Of a stretch of DNA of 64,000 nt, positions 32,676-40,571 are shown in pieces. Below the pieces are notes generated by a model. The model was not told where the DNA came from. It did no database searches and was given only the letters and a program-made list of their open reading frames with translations. This DNA is from JAWXBM01 sp034440115. GTDB taxonomy: Bacteria; Pseudomonadota; Gammaproteobacteria; Xanthomonadales; SZUA-36. Both the position numbers and the translations under genes were made by a program. Within the stretch, counting starts at the first letter, position 1; every line of letters begins with the position of its first letter. Location: the NCBI GenBank assembly GCA_034440115.1, contig JAWXBM010000001.1, positions 29,452 through 93,451 of the forward strand. The letters run 5' to 3'.

Positions 32676-34018
32676 TTCACTACCGCCAGGTCTTCTGCAA
32701 CCAGAAGTCCTGCTGCCGCTTTCAGGCGCAAGTGGTTAACGATATAGGCGTGGCGGGCGATGGAGTTATCGCGCTGTGCCTGATAGTAACGCTGCTCAGC
32801 AATCAATACATCCACGATGGTGCGCGTACCCACTTCAAAACCGGCCTGGGTGGCCTGCAAAGCACTTTCCGCTGAAATCACCGCCTGGCCAAAGGCCTCC
32901 ACTTCCTGAATTCCGGCAATCACCGCGCGATAGGAGTTCTGCGTCTGCCGCTCGGTAATGCGCTGCTGGTCATCCAGATCCTCGCCTGCAGCATCCATCA
33001 GATAGCCCGCCTGACGGGTGCGGGAACTGACATAGCCACCCTGGTAAATCGGTACATTCAGCAACAAACGGACTTGCGCATCCTGGTTGCCCAAGCTGGT
33101 GGTGCCGATGGGCCGCTGGAAATTGTCGCGCAGGACGAATTCATTGTTGGTGAAGTCCGCGTAGCTGGCAACCAGATCCAGTGTCGGGTAATGCCCGGCA
33201 CGTTGCAGTCGAACATTGGCATCGGCCACATCATAGCCAGCCCTGGCCGCCAGCACCTGTGGATTGCTGGCCATGGCCATTTCAACCCAGTTCTGCGGAC
33301 TGGGTGGATCAGGCTCTATCAGCGGGAGCTGCTCCTGCAACTTGTCGTATTCCTCAAAGTACTGGCCGGTCAACTCCTTCAAACCTTCTTTGGCATCGGC
33401 CAGATTATTACGTGCCACGATCGCACGTGCGCGGGCATTGTCATAACTGGCACGTGCTTCATGCACGTCGGTCACGGCCGTCAGGCCAACCTCAAAGCGC
33501 TGCTCAGCTTGTTCAAACTGGCGCTGAAAGGCCTTCTCTTCAGCCTCGGCAAAGATCACACCATCCATAAAGGTCAAAACCTGAAAATAGTTTTCAGCAA
33601 CACGCAGCAGGAAATCCAGAAAGGCAATCTGGTAATTTGCTTCTGCCTGCGTGATTTGCGCGCGGGCAATATCCAGTGATTCGTAATTGGCCTGGCGATA
33701 CAGGCTCTGGCGCAGGGTTACGCTCCAGGATTCATTGTCGGTATCATTGTCCGAGACTTGGGTACCAGCAATATCAGTTGTGCTGCTGCCAAGGGTTATG
33801 CCTGCATCGGCACTGATGTTGGGTAACAGGTTGGACCAGGCTTGGGACTTGTTTTCGTCAACCGCTTCACGCCGATATTCAGCAGCGCGCAATCGCGGGT
33901 CATTCTGCAATGCCAGATCACGCACACCAACCAAATCTACTGACCACGCAGGTGTGGCAGCTGCCGTAACCAACACACCTGCGATTGCCAGCGCAATTGG
34001 TTTAATCTTGTTCAACAT
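32660..34018 (-). CDS. tolC: TolC family outer-membrane channel protein
   Basis: The 452-residue protein has a signal peptide cut after PAWS and two homologous outer-membrane efflux repeats. Each has the long coiled-coil helices and turn of TolC, seen in FLDFLLRVAENYFQVLTFMD and in the C-terminal QNSYRAVIAGIQEVEAF. VPIYQGGYVSSRTRQA is typical of TolC. It forms the exit duct for efflux pumps and type I secretion. AGGGAG lies 6 nt before the ATG at 34018, so the longer frame to 34165 is not used. pcm lies upstream on the same strand, as in pseudomonads. Confidence 0.93.
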   Translation of the reverse strand: MLNKIKPIALAIAGVLVTAAATPAWSVDLVGVRDLALQNDPRLRAAEYRREAVDENKSQAWSNLLPNISADAGITLGSSTTDIAGTQVSDNDTDNESWSVTLRQSLYRQANYESLDIARAQITQAEANYQIAFLDFLLRVAENYFQVLTFMDGVIFAEAEEKAFQRQFEQAEQRFEVGLTAVTDVHEARASYDNARARAIVARNNLADAKEGLKELTGQYFEEYDKLQEQLPLIEPDPPSPQNWVEMAMASNPQVLAARAGYDVADANVRLQRAGHYPTLDLVASYADFTNNEFVLRDNFQRPIGTTSLGNQDAQVRLLLNVPIYQGGYVSSRTRQAGYLMDAAGEDLDDQQRITERQTQNSYRAVIAGIQEVEAFGQAVISAESALQATQAGFEVGTRTIVDVLIAEQRYYQAQRDNSIARHAYIVNHLRLKAAAGLLVAEDLAVVNQLLE

Positions 34019-34106
34019 GTAAATCTCCCTAATCATCGACGTGCCCTGGCTTTGTTTTCGTCGGCGCAACAACTGCGGCACCGGCATGGCTTTCTTAACG
34101 GCTTGC

Positions 34107-34766
34107 TTAAAATTCAAAACCGGCCGCTGGTTCAGAGTTCTCCAGTCGGACCAGATCGGTTTCAAACAGGCTTTCTTCCTGCCATTCGGTCACGCCTGTT
34201 CGGGTCAACCGTATGGCCTGCATCGCTGGTGACTCACCCGTTATGACGAACAAACGGCCGCCGGGGTTTACCCAGCCACGAAAAGTTTCCGGAATATTTG
34301 GCACCGATCCGGTTACCACCACCACATCATGGGCCAGTTCCGGCTGCCAGCCGCGCATCACATCGCCATGAAACAGCTCAACGTTATCACTGCCGTGATC
34401 TGCCAGGCGCATCTTTGCCTCTGACAGCAGGTCCTGATGAATATCGACGCTGACCACATGGCGCGCCAGACGGGACAGGCAGGCGGTGACAAAACCGCTA
34501 CCGGTACCGACTTCCAATACCGTTTCGTCCGCCTTCAGCCCAATGGCCTGCAACATACGGCCTTCCACCTTGGGTCGCATCATGCACTGGCCCTGCGACA
34601 AGGGTATTTCCAGGTCAGCAAAAGCCAGCTTACGGTAACGGATAGGAACGAAATCCTCGCGATGCACCGACTCCAGCACCTCAAGCACCCGGGCATCGAG
34701 CACATCCCAGGGCCGGACTTGTTGCTCCACCATGTTGAAGCGCGCGCGCTCAAAATTCATATTCAC
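34107..34766 (-). CDS. pcm: Protein-L-isoaspartate O-methyltransferase family protein
   Basis: The ~219-residue protein has the Pcm layout: MVEQQVRPWDVLDARVLEVL, the REDFVP segment, the substrate-binding IPLSQGQCMMRP, and the SAM site VLEVGTGSGFVTACLSRLA. Classical Pcm repairs isoaspartate by methylation; this tolC-linked subgroup is diverged (QGQCMMRP instead of the usual QTIS..), so the real substrate is uncertain. The GTG at 34766 has GGGA 9 nt upstream, and ATG 34760 is also possible. Two hairpins lie just before the start. Confidence 0.85.
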   Translation of the reverse strand: MNMNFERARFNMVEQQVRPWDVLDARVLEVLESVHREDFVPIRYRKLAFADLEIPLSQGQCMMRPKVEGRMLQAIGLKADETVLEVGTGSGFVTACLSRLARHVVSVDIHQDLLSEAKMRLADHGSDNVELFHGDVMRGWQPELAHDVVVVTGSVPNIPETFRGWVNPGGRLFVITGESPAMQAIRLTRTGVTEWQEESLFETDLVRLENSEPAAGFEF

Positions 34767-34779
34767 GTTCAGATATCCC

Positions 34780-34833
34780 GGCTTTTATGCACAAAAGCCC
34801 CAATGCAAACTGCGAAGGTTAAGCCTTCGCAGT
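34780..34833. other. Two consecutive hairpins upstream of pcm
   Basis: GGCTTTT/AAAAGCC (34780-34786 and 34793-34799, loop of 6) and ACTGCGAAGG/CCTTCGCAGT (34809-34818 and 34824-34833, loop TTAAG) are both perfect stems, 9 nt apart. Neither is followed by a clear T run on either strand. A direct repeat AAGCCTG-AAGCCTG follows at about 34843-34856. The rest of the 376-bp gap to the sigma gene shows no promoter I can name. Confidence 0.6.
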
Positions 34834-35142
34834 GTTAGCAGCAAGCCTGAAGCCTGCTGGCGTTTTGATTAAGTGCCATTAGTCACAATCCAACGCTGCT
34901 GACAATTACCCTCTGGCCGCAGAAAAGTGCTCCGCGCATCATTATTCCGGCGTCCCGTTAGGCTATGATGCTTTCAGATCAAGTGCCCGCGGAGTCTGCC
35001 AACGAAGTTTCATTTTACCGGCAGACTTTCAATCAATCATCAATCCGGGCACGGCCGCACCCCGGCCAGACGAGCGCCAACGGGACACACCAGGGGATAT
35101 TCAGGAGCCAACAGGTGCAATATTTTTGCAGGAATACCGGTC

Positions 35143-35670
35143 ATGAGCAGTGAATTCAATCGTTCGGCCCGATTTAATGAGCTGGCCGAGGCCTACGGCA
35201 CGGACCTCTATCGTTACGCCATGTGGATTTGCGGCCGTGACGCACTGGCCAAGGACCTGGTACAGGAAACCTATTTGCGGGCCTGGAAAGCGTTGGACAA
35301 ACTGAATGATCCGAAGGCCGCCAAAAGCTGGTTGATCACCATTTTGCGGCGTGAATTTGCCCGCACCTTTGAACGCAAAGTGCCCAAGTTCACCGACCTG
35401 GACGAAGTGGATGTGCCAGAGGATACCGAGCTGGAACCGGACGATCGGCTGGAAGTACACATGTTGCGCCGCAACATAGGCAAGCTGGCGCCCAAGTATC
35501 GTGAGCCGCTATTACTACAGGTCGTGCTGGGTTATAGCTGTGAAGAAATTGCGCAAGAACTGGGTGTCAGTAAAAGCGCTGTAATGACTCAATTATTCCG
35601 CGCCCGGGAACAATTGACTCAAAACCTGCAAAGCGATGGAGTGAGCGGTAATGTCCATGAACTTTTCTGA
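35143..35670 (+). CDS. ECF-type RNA polymerase sigma factor (second copy)
   Basis: The 175-residue protein has region 2 (YAMWICGRDALAKDLVQETYLRAWKAL, and SWLITILRREFARTFERK) and region 4 (YREPLLLQVVLGYSCEEIAQELGVSKSAVMTQLFRAREQL). It differs clearly from the 15864-16352 sigma factor and belongs to another ECF group, as its partner shows: a DUF3379 protein overlapping by 20 bp. CAGGAATACCGGTC gives the ribosome site. Target genes are unknown. Confidence 0.92.
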   Translation: MSSEFNRSARFNELAEAYGTDLYRYAMWICGRDALAKDLVQETYLRAWKALDKLNDPKAAKSWLITILRREFARTFERKVPKFTDLDEVDVPEDTELEPDDRLEVHMLRRNIGKLAPKYREPLLLQVVLGYSCEEIAQELGVSKSAVMTQLFRAREQLTQNLQSDGVSGNVHELF

Positions 35671-36394
35671 GTTCAAGCGTCAGTTGAATTCTGATCCTGC
35701 CAGTCAGGATGCGGAATACCAGGCTGCGCGCCGCTCAGGGCCGGAGTTCGTGCTGGCAGCCGCTGCATCAGATGCCTTTGAGCAGCAATTGCAGCGGGCC
35801 ACCCGGTTGCCCGCAGACAGCCATCTGATCGAAAGCCTCAAGGAACTGCCCGCCACGGCCACGATTTCCGATGAAAGCCTGTTGTATCCTTTTCGCTATG
35901 CGATTGCAGCCACCGTGGTGCTGGCATTTTCCGGCCTATTGCTGATGCAGCAAATCGGGCAACCTTGGGATTCGGCGGAAGATTATGTGGCTCACCACTA
36001 CAGCTATGATGGCAATCAAGTGCTGGACATGGCCGATAACCCCAATACGGGTGAGTTGAATGACATTCTGGCTACGTTTGACCTGCAGATGGACGCATCG
36101 ATGTCGCAGCAGGTACGGTTCGTTAAATACTGTCCCACGCCAGAAGGCAACGGTGTGCACCTGGTGCTTAAAACTGAGCAAGGGCTGGTCACCGTCATCA
36201 TCATGCCCGGCCAAAAGGTGCAGGACGGCGCACGCTTTGCCTTCAACGACATGGAGGTATCGCTGGCCAATCTGCCCGGTCGGGACATGTCACTGGCCAT
36301 TATCGCCAGCCCGGAACAAATGAATGCAGAGTCAGGTGCGAATCTGGGCCTGTCCCTGAAAAATGCGCTTTCGCGACGCGCTACCAGAGCCTGA
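35651..36394 (+). CDS. DUF3379 protein, putative anti-sigma factor
   Basis: The 247-residue protein has an N-terminal cytosolic part (FSEFKRQLNSDPASQD, FVLAAAASDAFEQQLQRA), one membrane segment at about residues 87-101 (FRYAIAATVVLAFSGLLLM) and a periplasmic domain with DYVAHHYSYDGNQVLD, VRFVKYCPTP and VTVIIMPGQ. DUF3379 proteins follow ECF sigma genes in gammaproteobacteria and have the topology of membrane anti-sigma factors. The start codon lies inside the sigma gene, which implies coupled translation. Anti-sigma activity is inferred. Confidence 0.82.
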   Translation: MSMNFSEFKRQLNSDPASQDAEYQAARRSGPEFVLAAAASDAFEQQLQRATRLPADSHLIESLKELPATATISDESLLYPFRYAIAATVVLAFSGLLLMQQIGQPWDSAEDYVAHHYSYDGNQVLDMADNPNTGELNDILATFDLQMDASMSQQVRFVKYCPTPEGNGVHLVLKTEQGLVTVIIMPGQKVQDGARFAFNDMEVSLANLPGRDMSLAIIASPEQMNAESGANLGLSLKNALSRRATRA

Positions 36395-36482
36395 CGCGGC
36401 CAAATTCGGAATCTGGTCCACGCATGCCAACGTGACCCATGGCATGTTCTGGCGGCGGTTAAATCTGCTATCTTGATACCCC

Positions 36483-37511
36483 ATGAACAGCCCTATATCC
36501 AACACCACCCCGGCGACCCGCTCGCGTCAACGCTATTGGCTTTGGTCAGGAATTGCTGCCGGCCTTCTGGTGCTGCTCAACCTGCTGCTGATGTTCTGGT
36601 TCAACCATGAGCCAGCGCGCTTTGATTCGCAGCAGCGCAGCCTGGAGCACGCCACAGAACATAGCCATAAGGTAGTGGTGGGTTACACCACCACGGCGAC
36701 GCTGATCGAAGTGCTCAACACCCTGCTGGATAAGCGCGGCGGCTATATGTCGAACGATATCATGCCTCCCTGGGTGTTGCTGGATAACCAGCCCAACTGG
36801 GAGTTCGGCGTACTAACCCAATCGCGTGACCTGGCGCGGGCCATGCGCAACGACCTGAGTCGTTCGCAAACGCAATCCACCGAAGATCCCGACCTGGCCG
36901 AGGCAGACCCCATGCTGCATTACGACAACTCGCGATGGTTTCCGCCAGATACAGAAGGTCGGTACCGCAAAGCGGTGGATTATCTGGAAGCCTACCTCAG
37001 CCGGCTGTCATCGCCGACTAATCCCGACGCGCAGTTCTATGCCCGCGCTGACAATCTGACCGACTGGCTGTCGGTGGTGGAAAAGCGCCTTGGTTCGTTG
37101 TCACAACGCCTCAGTGCCAGCATTGGCCAGGCACGATTGAACACCGACCTGTCGGGTGACCCTGATGCGCGCCAATCGACGGCTGCTCCCGACATAGTGA
37201 TGGTCAAAACCCCGTGGACCCAGGTTGATGATGTGTTCTATGAAACCCGCGGCACCGCCTGGGCGCTGGTGCAATTCCTGCAGGCCATGGAAGTGGATTT
37301 TGAAGATGTGCTGCGTAAGAAAAACGCCCAGATCAGCTTCCGTCAGATCATTCGAGAACTGGAAATTGCCCTCTCGCCATTGCATTCACCTATCGTGCTG
37401 AATGGCAGTCAGTTTGGCCTGTTCGCCAACCACTCGTTGATCATGGCCAATTACATCGCCCGTGCGAACGCCGCCATTATCGACCTGCGCCAATTGCTGC
37501 AAGACGGCTGA
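36483..37511 (+). CDS. DUF2333 family membrane-anchored protein
   Basis: A 342-residue protein with one membrane segment near residues 21-41 and a large helical periplasmic domain. Family features include GYTTTATLIEVLNTLLDKRGGYMSND, PPWVLLDNQPNWEFGVL and FYETRGTAWALVQFLQAMEVDF. DUF2333 is a gammaproteobacterial family of unknown role. It is 88 bp after the DUF3379 gene and may be an independent unit. Confidence 0.88.
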   Translation: MNSPISNTTPATRSRQRYWLWSGIAAGLLVLLNLLLMFWFNHEPARFDSQQRSLEHATEHSHKVVVGYTTTATLIEVLNTLLDKRGGYMSNDIMPPWVLLDNQPNWEFGVLTQSRDLARAMRNDLSRSQTQSTEDPDLAEADPMLHYDNSRWFPPDTEGRYRKAVDYLEAYLSRLSSPTNPDAQFYARADNLTDWLSVVEKRLGSLSQRLSASIGQARLNTDLSGDPDARQSTAAPDIVMVKTPWTQVDDVFYETRGTAWALVQFLQAMEVDFEDVLRKKNAQISFRQIIRELEIALSPLHSPIVLNGSQFGLFANHSLIMANYIARANAAIIDLRQLLQDG

Positions 37512-37602
37512 TGCCGCTGCGCGGTGGCCCGTTTTTACCCAGAATGGTTTGAGATTATTTTGTGCCACTCCAAAATAGCTGAACCCGGAACAAGCCGACC
37601 TT

Positions 37603-37812
37603 ATGAACCAACGCATCCTACTTTGCCTGACCCTGCTGACTTTTTTCCTGGCTTCCTGTGCCTCCGACACCATTGAAAATCGCCGCACTGGCCAGTTGAT
37701 CGTTTGTCACAAACAGAACAAGACGCTGACGGTGTCCAATGCCGACAGCTTTGTGCATCTGGATCACGGCGACAGTCCCGGCCCTTGCCCCGAAGAAGGC
37801 AAGCAAGACTGA
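37603..37812 (+). CDS. Small lipoprotein
   Basis: A 69-residue protein with a lipoprotein leader ending LASC (about residue 19). The mature part has two cysteines (VCHKQNKTLTV and GPCPEEG) and DSFVHLDHGD. A disulfide between them is possible. No family is recognised. It precedes ampD by 21 bp and may be cotranscribed. Confidence 0.75.
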   Translation: MNQRILLCLTLLTFFLASCASDTIENRRTGQLIVCHKQNKTLTVSNADSFVHLDHGDSPGPCPEEGKQD

Positions 37813-37833
37813 AGTCCACAGCAGCCTGACTAC

Positions 37834-38451
37834 GTGGATGCCAGGAACATCACGCTACGCCCGCTGCCTTACCAGCGATTGCTGCCCACCCGCCCACTTT
37901 CCCGTATTGATCTGCTGGTTATCCACTGCACCGAACTGCCCGACCTGGCGACCGCTAGAGAATATGGTGAGCGTCGGCTCTATTCAGTCAATGCACCTGG
38001 CAATGTCAGTGGCAAAAACAGTGGCAAAAACAGCGGCATGAGCCGCGGCACTGGCAACAGCGGCCATTTCTACATAGACCGCGACGGCAGCATCGAGCAA
38101 TGGGTGGATCCGCAGCACATAGCCCACCATGTGCGTGGCTATAACCCCCGCAGTGTCGGCATCGAACTGGTCAACCGCGGCCGCTTTCCGGACTGGTTCC
38201 ACTCCGACCGCCAGCAAATGACGGAAAGCTACCCAGAGCGGCAGATGGACGCCCTGTTGCAGCTCATCCGCTGGTTGCGTGAAGATCTTCCAGCGCTGCG
38301 GCAAATCTGTGGTCACGCCGAGCTGGATCAGGAGCACATCACGGCTGCAGACAACCCCGCAGTTCAAATCAGCCGTAAACTGGACCCTGGCCCGCTTTTT
38401 CCCTGGCCGCACGTTATGGCAGCTTGCGGCCTGCAGCGATTCGCGCCTTGA
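37834..38451 (+). CDS. ampD: 1,6-anhydro-N-acetylmuramyl-L-alanine amidase AmpD
   Basis: AmpD removes the peptide from anhydro-muropeptides in the cytosol, a step in wall recycling that also sets beta-lactamase induction. The 205-residue amidase_2 protein shows the zinc ligands in VIHCTE, ICGHAELD and KLDPGPLFPW, with GHFYIDRDG and GYNPRSVGIELVN between. The start is a GTG. A ~17-residue insert (repeat KNSG units, encoded by 12-bp repeats at 38008-38043) lies between YGERRLY and GTGNSGHFY, in a loop near the active site; related enzymes have a short loop there. Confidence 0.92.
   Translation: MDARNITLRPLPYQRLLPTRPLSRIDLLVIHCTELPDLATAREYGERRLYSVNAPGNVSGKNSGKNSGMSRGTGNSGHFYIDRDGSIEQWVDPQHIAHHVRGYNPRSVGIELVNRGRFPDWFHSDRQQMTESYPERQMDALLQLIRWLREDLPALRQICGHAELDQEHITAADNPAVQISRKLDPGPLFPWPHVMAACGLQRFAP
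38008..38043. repeat. 12-bp tandem units inside ampD
   Basis: AGTGGCAAAAAC occurs twice without error (38008 and 38020), followed by AGCGGCATGAGC and further degraded GGC-containing units to about 38064. They are in frame and encode SGKN, SGKN and SGMS. Confidence 0.82.
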
Positions 38452-38508
38452 GATCCGTTCCATTCGCGGCAATGCTGGTTGTTCAAGCCCCGCAGTCCGC
38501 GCCCCCCT

Positions 38509-38871
38509 TCAGCGCTCGCTCACGCGCACGGCGATGATTCTGCCCTCGTGCAACATCACCACACGCTCCAGCCGACGACCGGAGTTCTTGTAGTACCAAC
38601 GCTGCACCCGCACCGTTTTCTGACTGGATCCTGAGCCCACCCGCTCCTGTGCCGAATCACGCATCAAGGGCTCGCCGCAGGCTTTGACCAGAACCGACTC
38701 GGCATCACCGCTGCGAACCACCTTCTGGCCACAGCGAAAACTGTCAGCCATAGCGTTATTCGCTGGCAACAGAAGCATCAATATCATCAGTGCGCCCACC
38801 TGCAATCTGCGGTTGCGGTAATGCCCCTGCTTGACACCTTTAATCATGATCAATTTTAGCTGCTTCTCCAT
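38509..38871 (-). CDS. DUF2845 family exported protein
   Basis: The ~120-residue protein has a basic N-terminus, a hydrophobic leader ending NNAMA and the DUF2845 pattern: SFRCGQKVVRSGD, VLVKACGEP and the VQRWYYKNSGRRLERVVMLHEGRI strands. The two cysteines are in the conserved positions. The family is periplasmic and of unknown role. The start is uncertain (38871, 38847 or a GTG at 38889). It is convergent with ampD. Confidence 0.82.
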   Translation of the reverse strand: MEKQLKLIMIKGVKQGHYRNRRLQVGALMILMLLLPANNAMADSFRCGQKVVRSGDAESVLVKACGEPLMRDSAQERVGSGSSQKTVRVQRWYYKNSGRRLERVVMLHEGRIIAVRVSER

Positions 38872-39011
38872 GACTCCATTCTGCACCACAGCGCCTCTGC
38901 CGCCAGTCGGAAAACAGCGCCAATTCGTGTAGGAATTCGCCGCTGGCTGCTGCTGTCAGGGACAGATTGCGCTAGAGTTAACCTGACCCGCGTTGTTGCG
39001 AGGAGCGTATG

Positions 39012-39182
39012 ATGCAATTGTTTGCCCAGCAAACCTTCCGTGTACTTAAAGCTTTGGGCCTGTTGTTCATGCTAAACACCTCTTCCTTTCTGGCCGACCC
39101 GGCTCGCGAGCAGAAAGAGGCCGGATTGGACGCAGCCTGTGAAGCGGCACGTAACTGTTTTATGACCTGCCCGAGTGTGTAA
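39012..39182 (+). CDS. 56-residue exported protein with a strong ribosome site
   Basis: AGGAG lies 6 nt before ATG 39012 (or 3 nt before ATG 39009). The frame encodes MQLFAQQTFRVLK, a hydrophobic leader with a likely cut near FLADP, and a short mature part with three cysteine-containing segments: DAACEAARNCF and MTCPSV at the end. It stops 6 bp before the YkgJ-type gene, so the two may be coupled. No family recognised. The Cys pattern (C-x6-C-x3-C) suggests disulfide or metal binding. Confidence 0.6.
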   Translation: MQLFAQQTFRVLKALGLLFMLNTSSFLADPAREQKEAGLDAACEAARNCFMTCPSV

Positions 39183-39188
39183 AAGCCT

Positions 39189-39773
39189 TTGAATACCAGA
39201 ACAGCGAACGGCAGTCCTGAAACTCCGCAGCCGGAACGACCCGGCATTGAAACTGAAAGTAGCAGGCATTTGCAGCGGAATTGTCAGCCGTGCACTGCCT
39301 GTTGCGAAGGCTGGCTTTCTGCCCAGATCAATGAATTCAAAGTCAGCGCCGGCAATCCTTGTCCGCACAGCAAGAACCAGGGTTGTGGCATCTATGCCGA
39401 ACGGCCGAAGGTACCCTGCCGGACCTTTATCTGCTCCTGGCGCATCGAACAAAGCTCATTGCCCGACTGGATGCGGCCAGACCAATGCGGCGCCATTGTT
39501 CTTTTGTCGTTTCCCTGGGAAGGTGAACTGGTGATTTCCGCGGTGCCGGTTGGGGCAGAGATCCCGGCCAAGACGCTGGACTGGTTGCAGTCTTATGCGC
39601 GTAAACACAATCGGCCGATGATTTATTACCAGCGTCCGGTCAGCAATGGTGAATTCAAGGGGCTTAAAAAACTGGGCTATGGATCCGCCGCCTTTCGCCA
39701 AAAAGTGGCGCAGCTGGGTTCAAAGACTGAAGAACATCAAGCAATGGCAATGCACAGCGGCTCAGCCGGCTAA
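39189..39773 (+). CDS. YkgJ-type cysteine-cluster protein
   Basis: The 194-residue protein is a member of the family with clustered cysteines: CQPCTACCEGW near residue 33, CPHSKNQGCGIYAERPKVPC and CSW. Such proteins are thought to bind zinc or an iron-sulfur cluster; the true cofactor is not settled. The C-terminal half is ordinary alpha/beta and lacks cysteines. The start is a TTG at 39189, without a good ribosome site, so coupling to the preceding small gene is likely. Confidence 0.82.
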   Translation: MNTRTANGSPETPQPERPGIETESSRHLQRNCQPCTACCEGWLSAQINEFKVSAGNPCPHSKNQGCGIYAERPKVPCRTFICSWRIEQSSLPDWMRPDQCGAIVLLSFPWEGELVISAVPVGAEIPAKTLDWLQSYARKHNRPMIYYQRPVSNGEFKGLKKLGYGSAAFRQKVAQLGSKTEEHQAMAMHSGSAG

Positions 39774-39795
39774 CAGCGACCGAACATCGGCCTCG

Positions 39796-40569
39796 CTACG
39801 ATCGGCCAAGCCCGACAGGCTGCCCGAGCATTTCTGCCCGAGCCCGGTAACCCACTCCATAGATTGACTCGATCAGATCCAATTGCGGCGCAGCAATTTG
39901 CAGCTTGCGACGCAGGTTCTTGATGTGTGTATCCACCGCACGGTCGCTGACCACCCGATAGTCCGAGTACATTTCGTTCATCAGTTGATCGCGGGAGAAC
40001 ACGCGCCCTGGCTGTGCCGTTAACAGGCGCAGAAGATTGAATTCGACCGGAGTGAGTCTGAGTTCAGCATCACCCAGCCAGGCCTGGTAACGAGAGGGGT
40101 CCATGCGCAAATCAGGGCTGGCGTTTGTTTTGTCTGCAGTCTGTTGATCCGGGTCTGCGGGTTGTCTGGCGCGCCGCAACACCGCCCGGACCCGTGCGAC
40201 AACCTCCCGCGGCGAGAACGGTTTGCAAATGTAATCATCCGCGCCCAGTTCCAGGCCCAATAACCGATCAATCTCTTCAACCCGGGCGGTCAACATGATG
40301 ATGGGCACCGCGCTGTTCTGCCGGATCAAACGGCACAGCTCCAGACCATCCTTTCCCGGTAACATCAGATCAAGCAGAACCAGGTCTGCGTGATGCTGGT
40401 CCAGCCAGGGCATAACCTGATCGCCGCGGTGCAGCACTGCTGTAACGTAGCCTCCAGGGCCGCGCAAGTACTCGTCCAGCAAGGCGGCGATCTTGGGTTC
40501 ATCTTCAACGATTAAAATCATAGGCCCAAACAACAGCTCTGACAATGGCTCTGGCAGGGGCGCTGACAT
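39796..40569 (-). CDS. baeR: OmpR-family response regulator (BaeR-like)
   Basis: The ~257-residue regulator has a receiver domain with the acidic pair in VEDEP, the phospho-acceptor Asp in VLLDLMLPGKDG, the MLTAR switch residue and the KPFSPRE Lys. The winged-helix output domain has LRLTPVEFNLLRLL, GRVFSRDQLM and VDTHIKNLRRKL. An unusual 18-residue N-terminal extension precedes the receiver. It overlaps or abuts the kinase gene (4 bp with the GTG 40575; the ATG 40569 has AGGG 8 nt upstream). It most likely controls the divergent Spy-like gene. Confidence 0.9.
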   Translation of the reverse strand: MSAPLPEPLSELLFGPMILIVEDEPKIAALLDEYLRGPGGYVTAVLHRGDQVMPWLDQHHADLVLLDLMLPGKDGLELCRLIRQNSAVPIIMLTARVEEIDRLLGLELGADDYICKPFSPREVVARVRAVLRRARQPADPDQQTADKTNASPDLRMDPSRYQAWLGDAELRLTPVEFNLLRLLTAQPGRVFSRDQLMNEMYSDYRVVSDRAVDTHIKNLRRKLQIAAPQLDLIESIYGVGYRARAEMLGQPVGLGRS

Positions 40570-40571
40570 GC

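Noticed and set aside
34767..35142. TPP riboswitch upstream of pcm, since thiC lies near tolC and pcm in pseudomonads
   Set aside because: No conserved TPP-aptamer core or thiC gene is visible; only simple hairpins occur.
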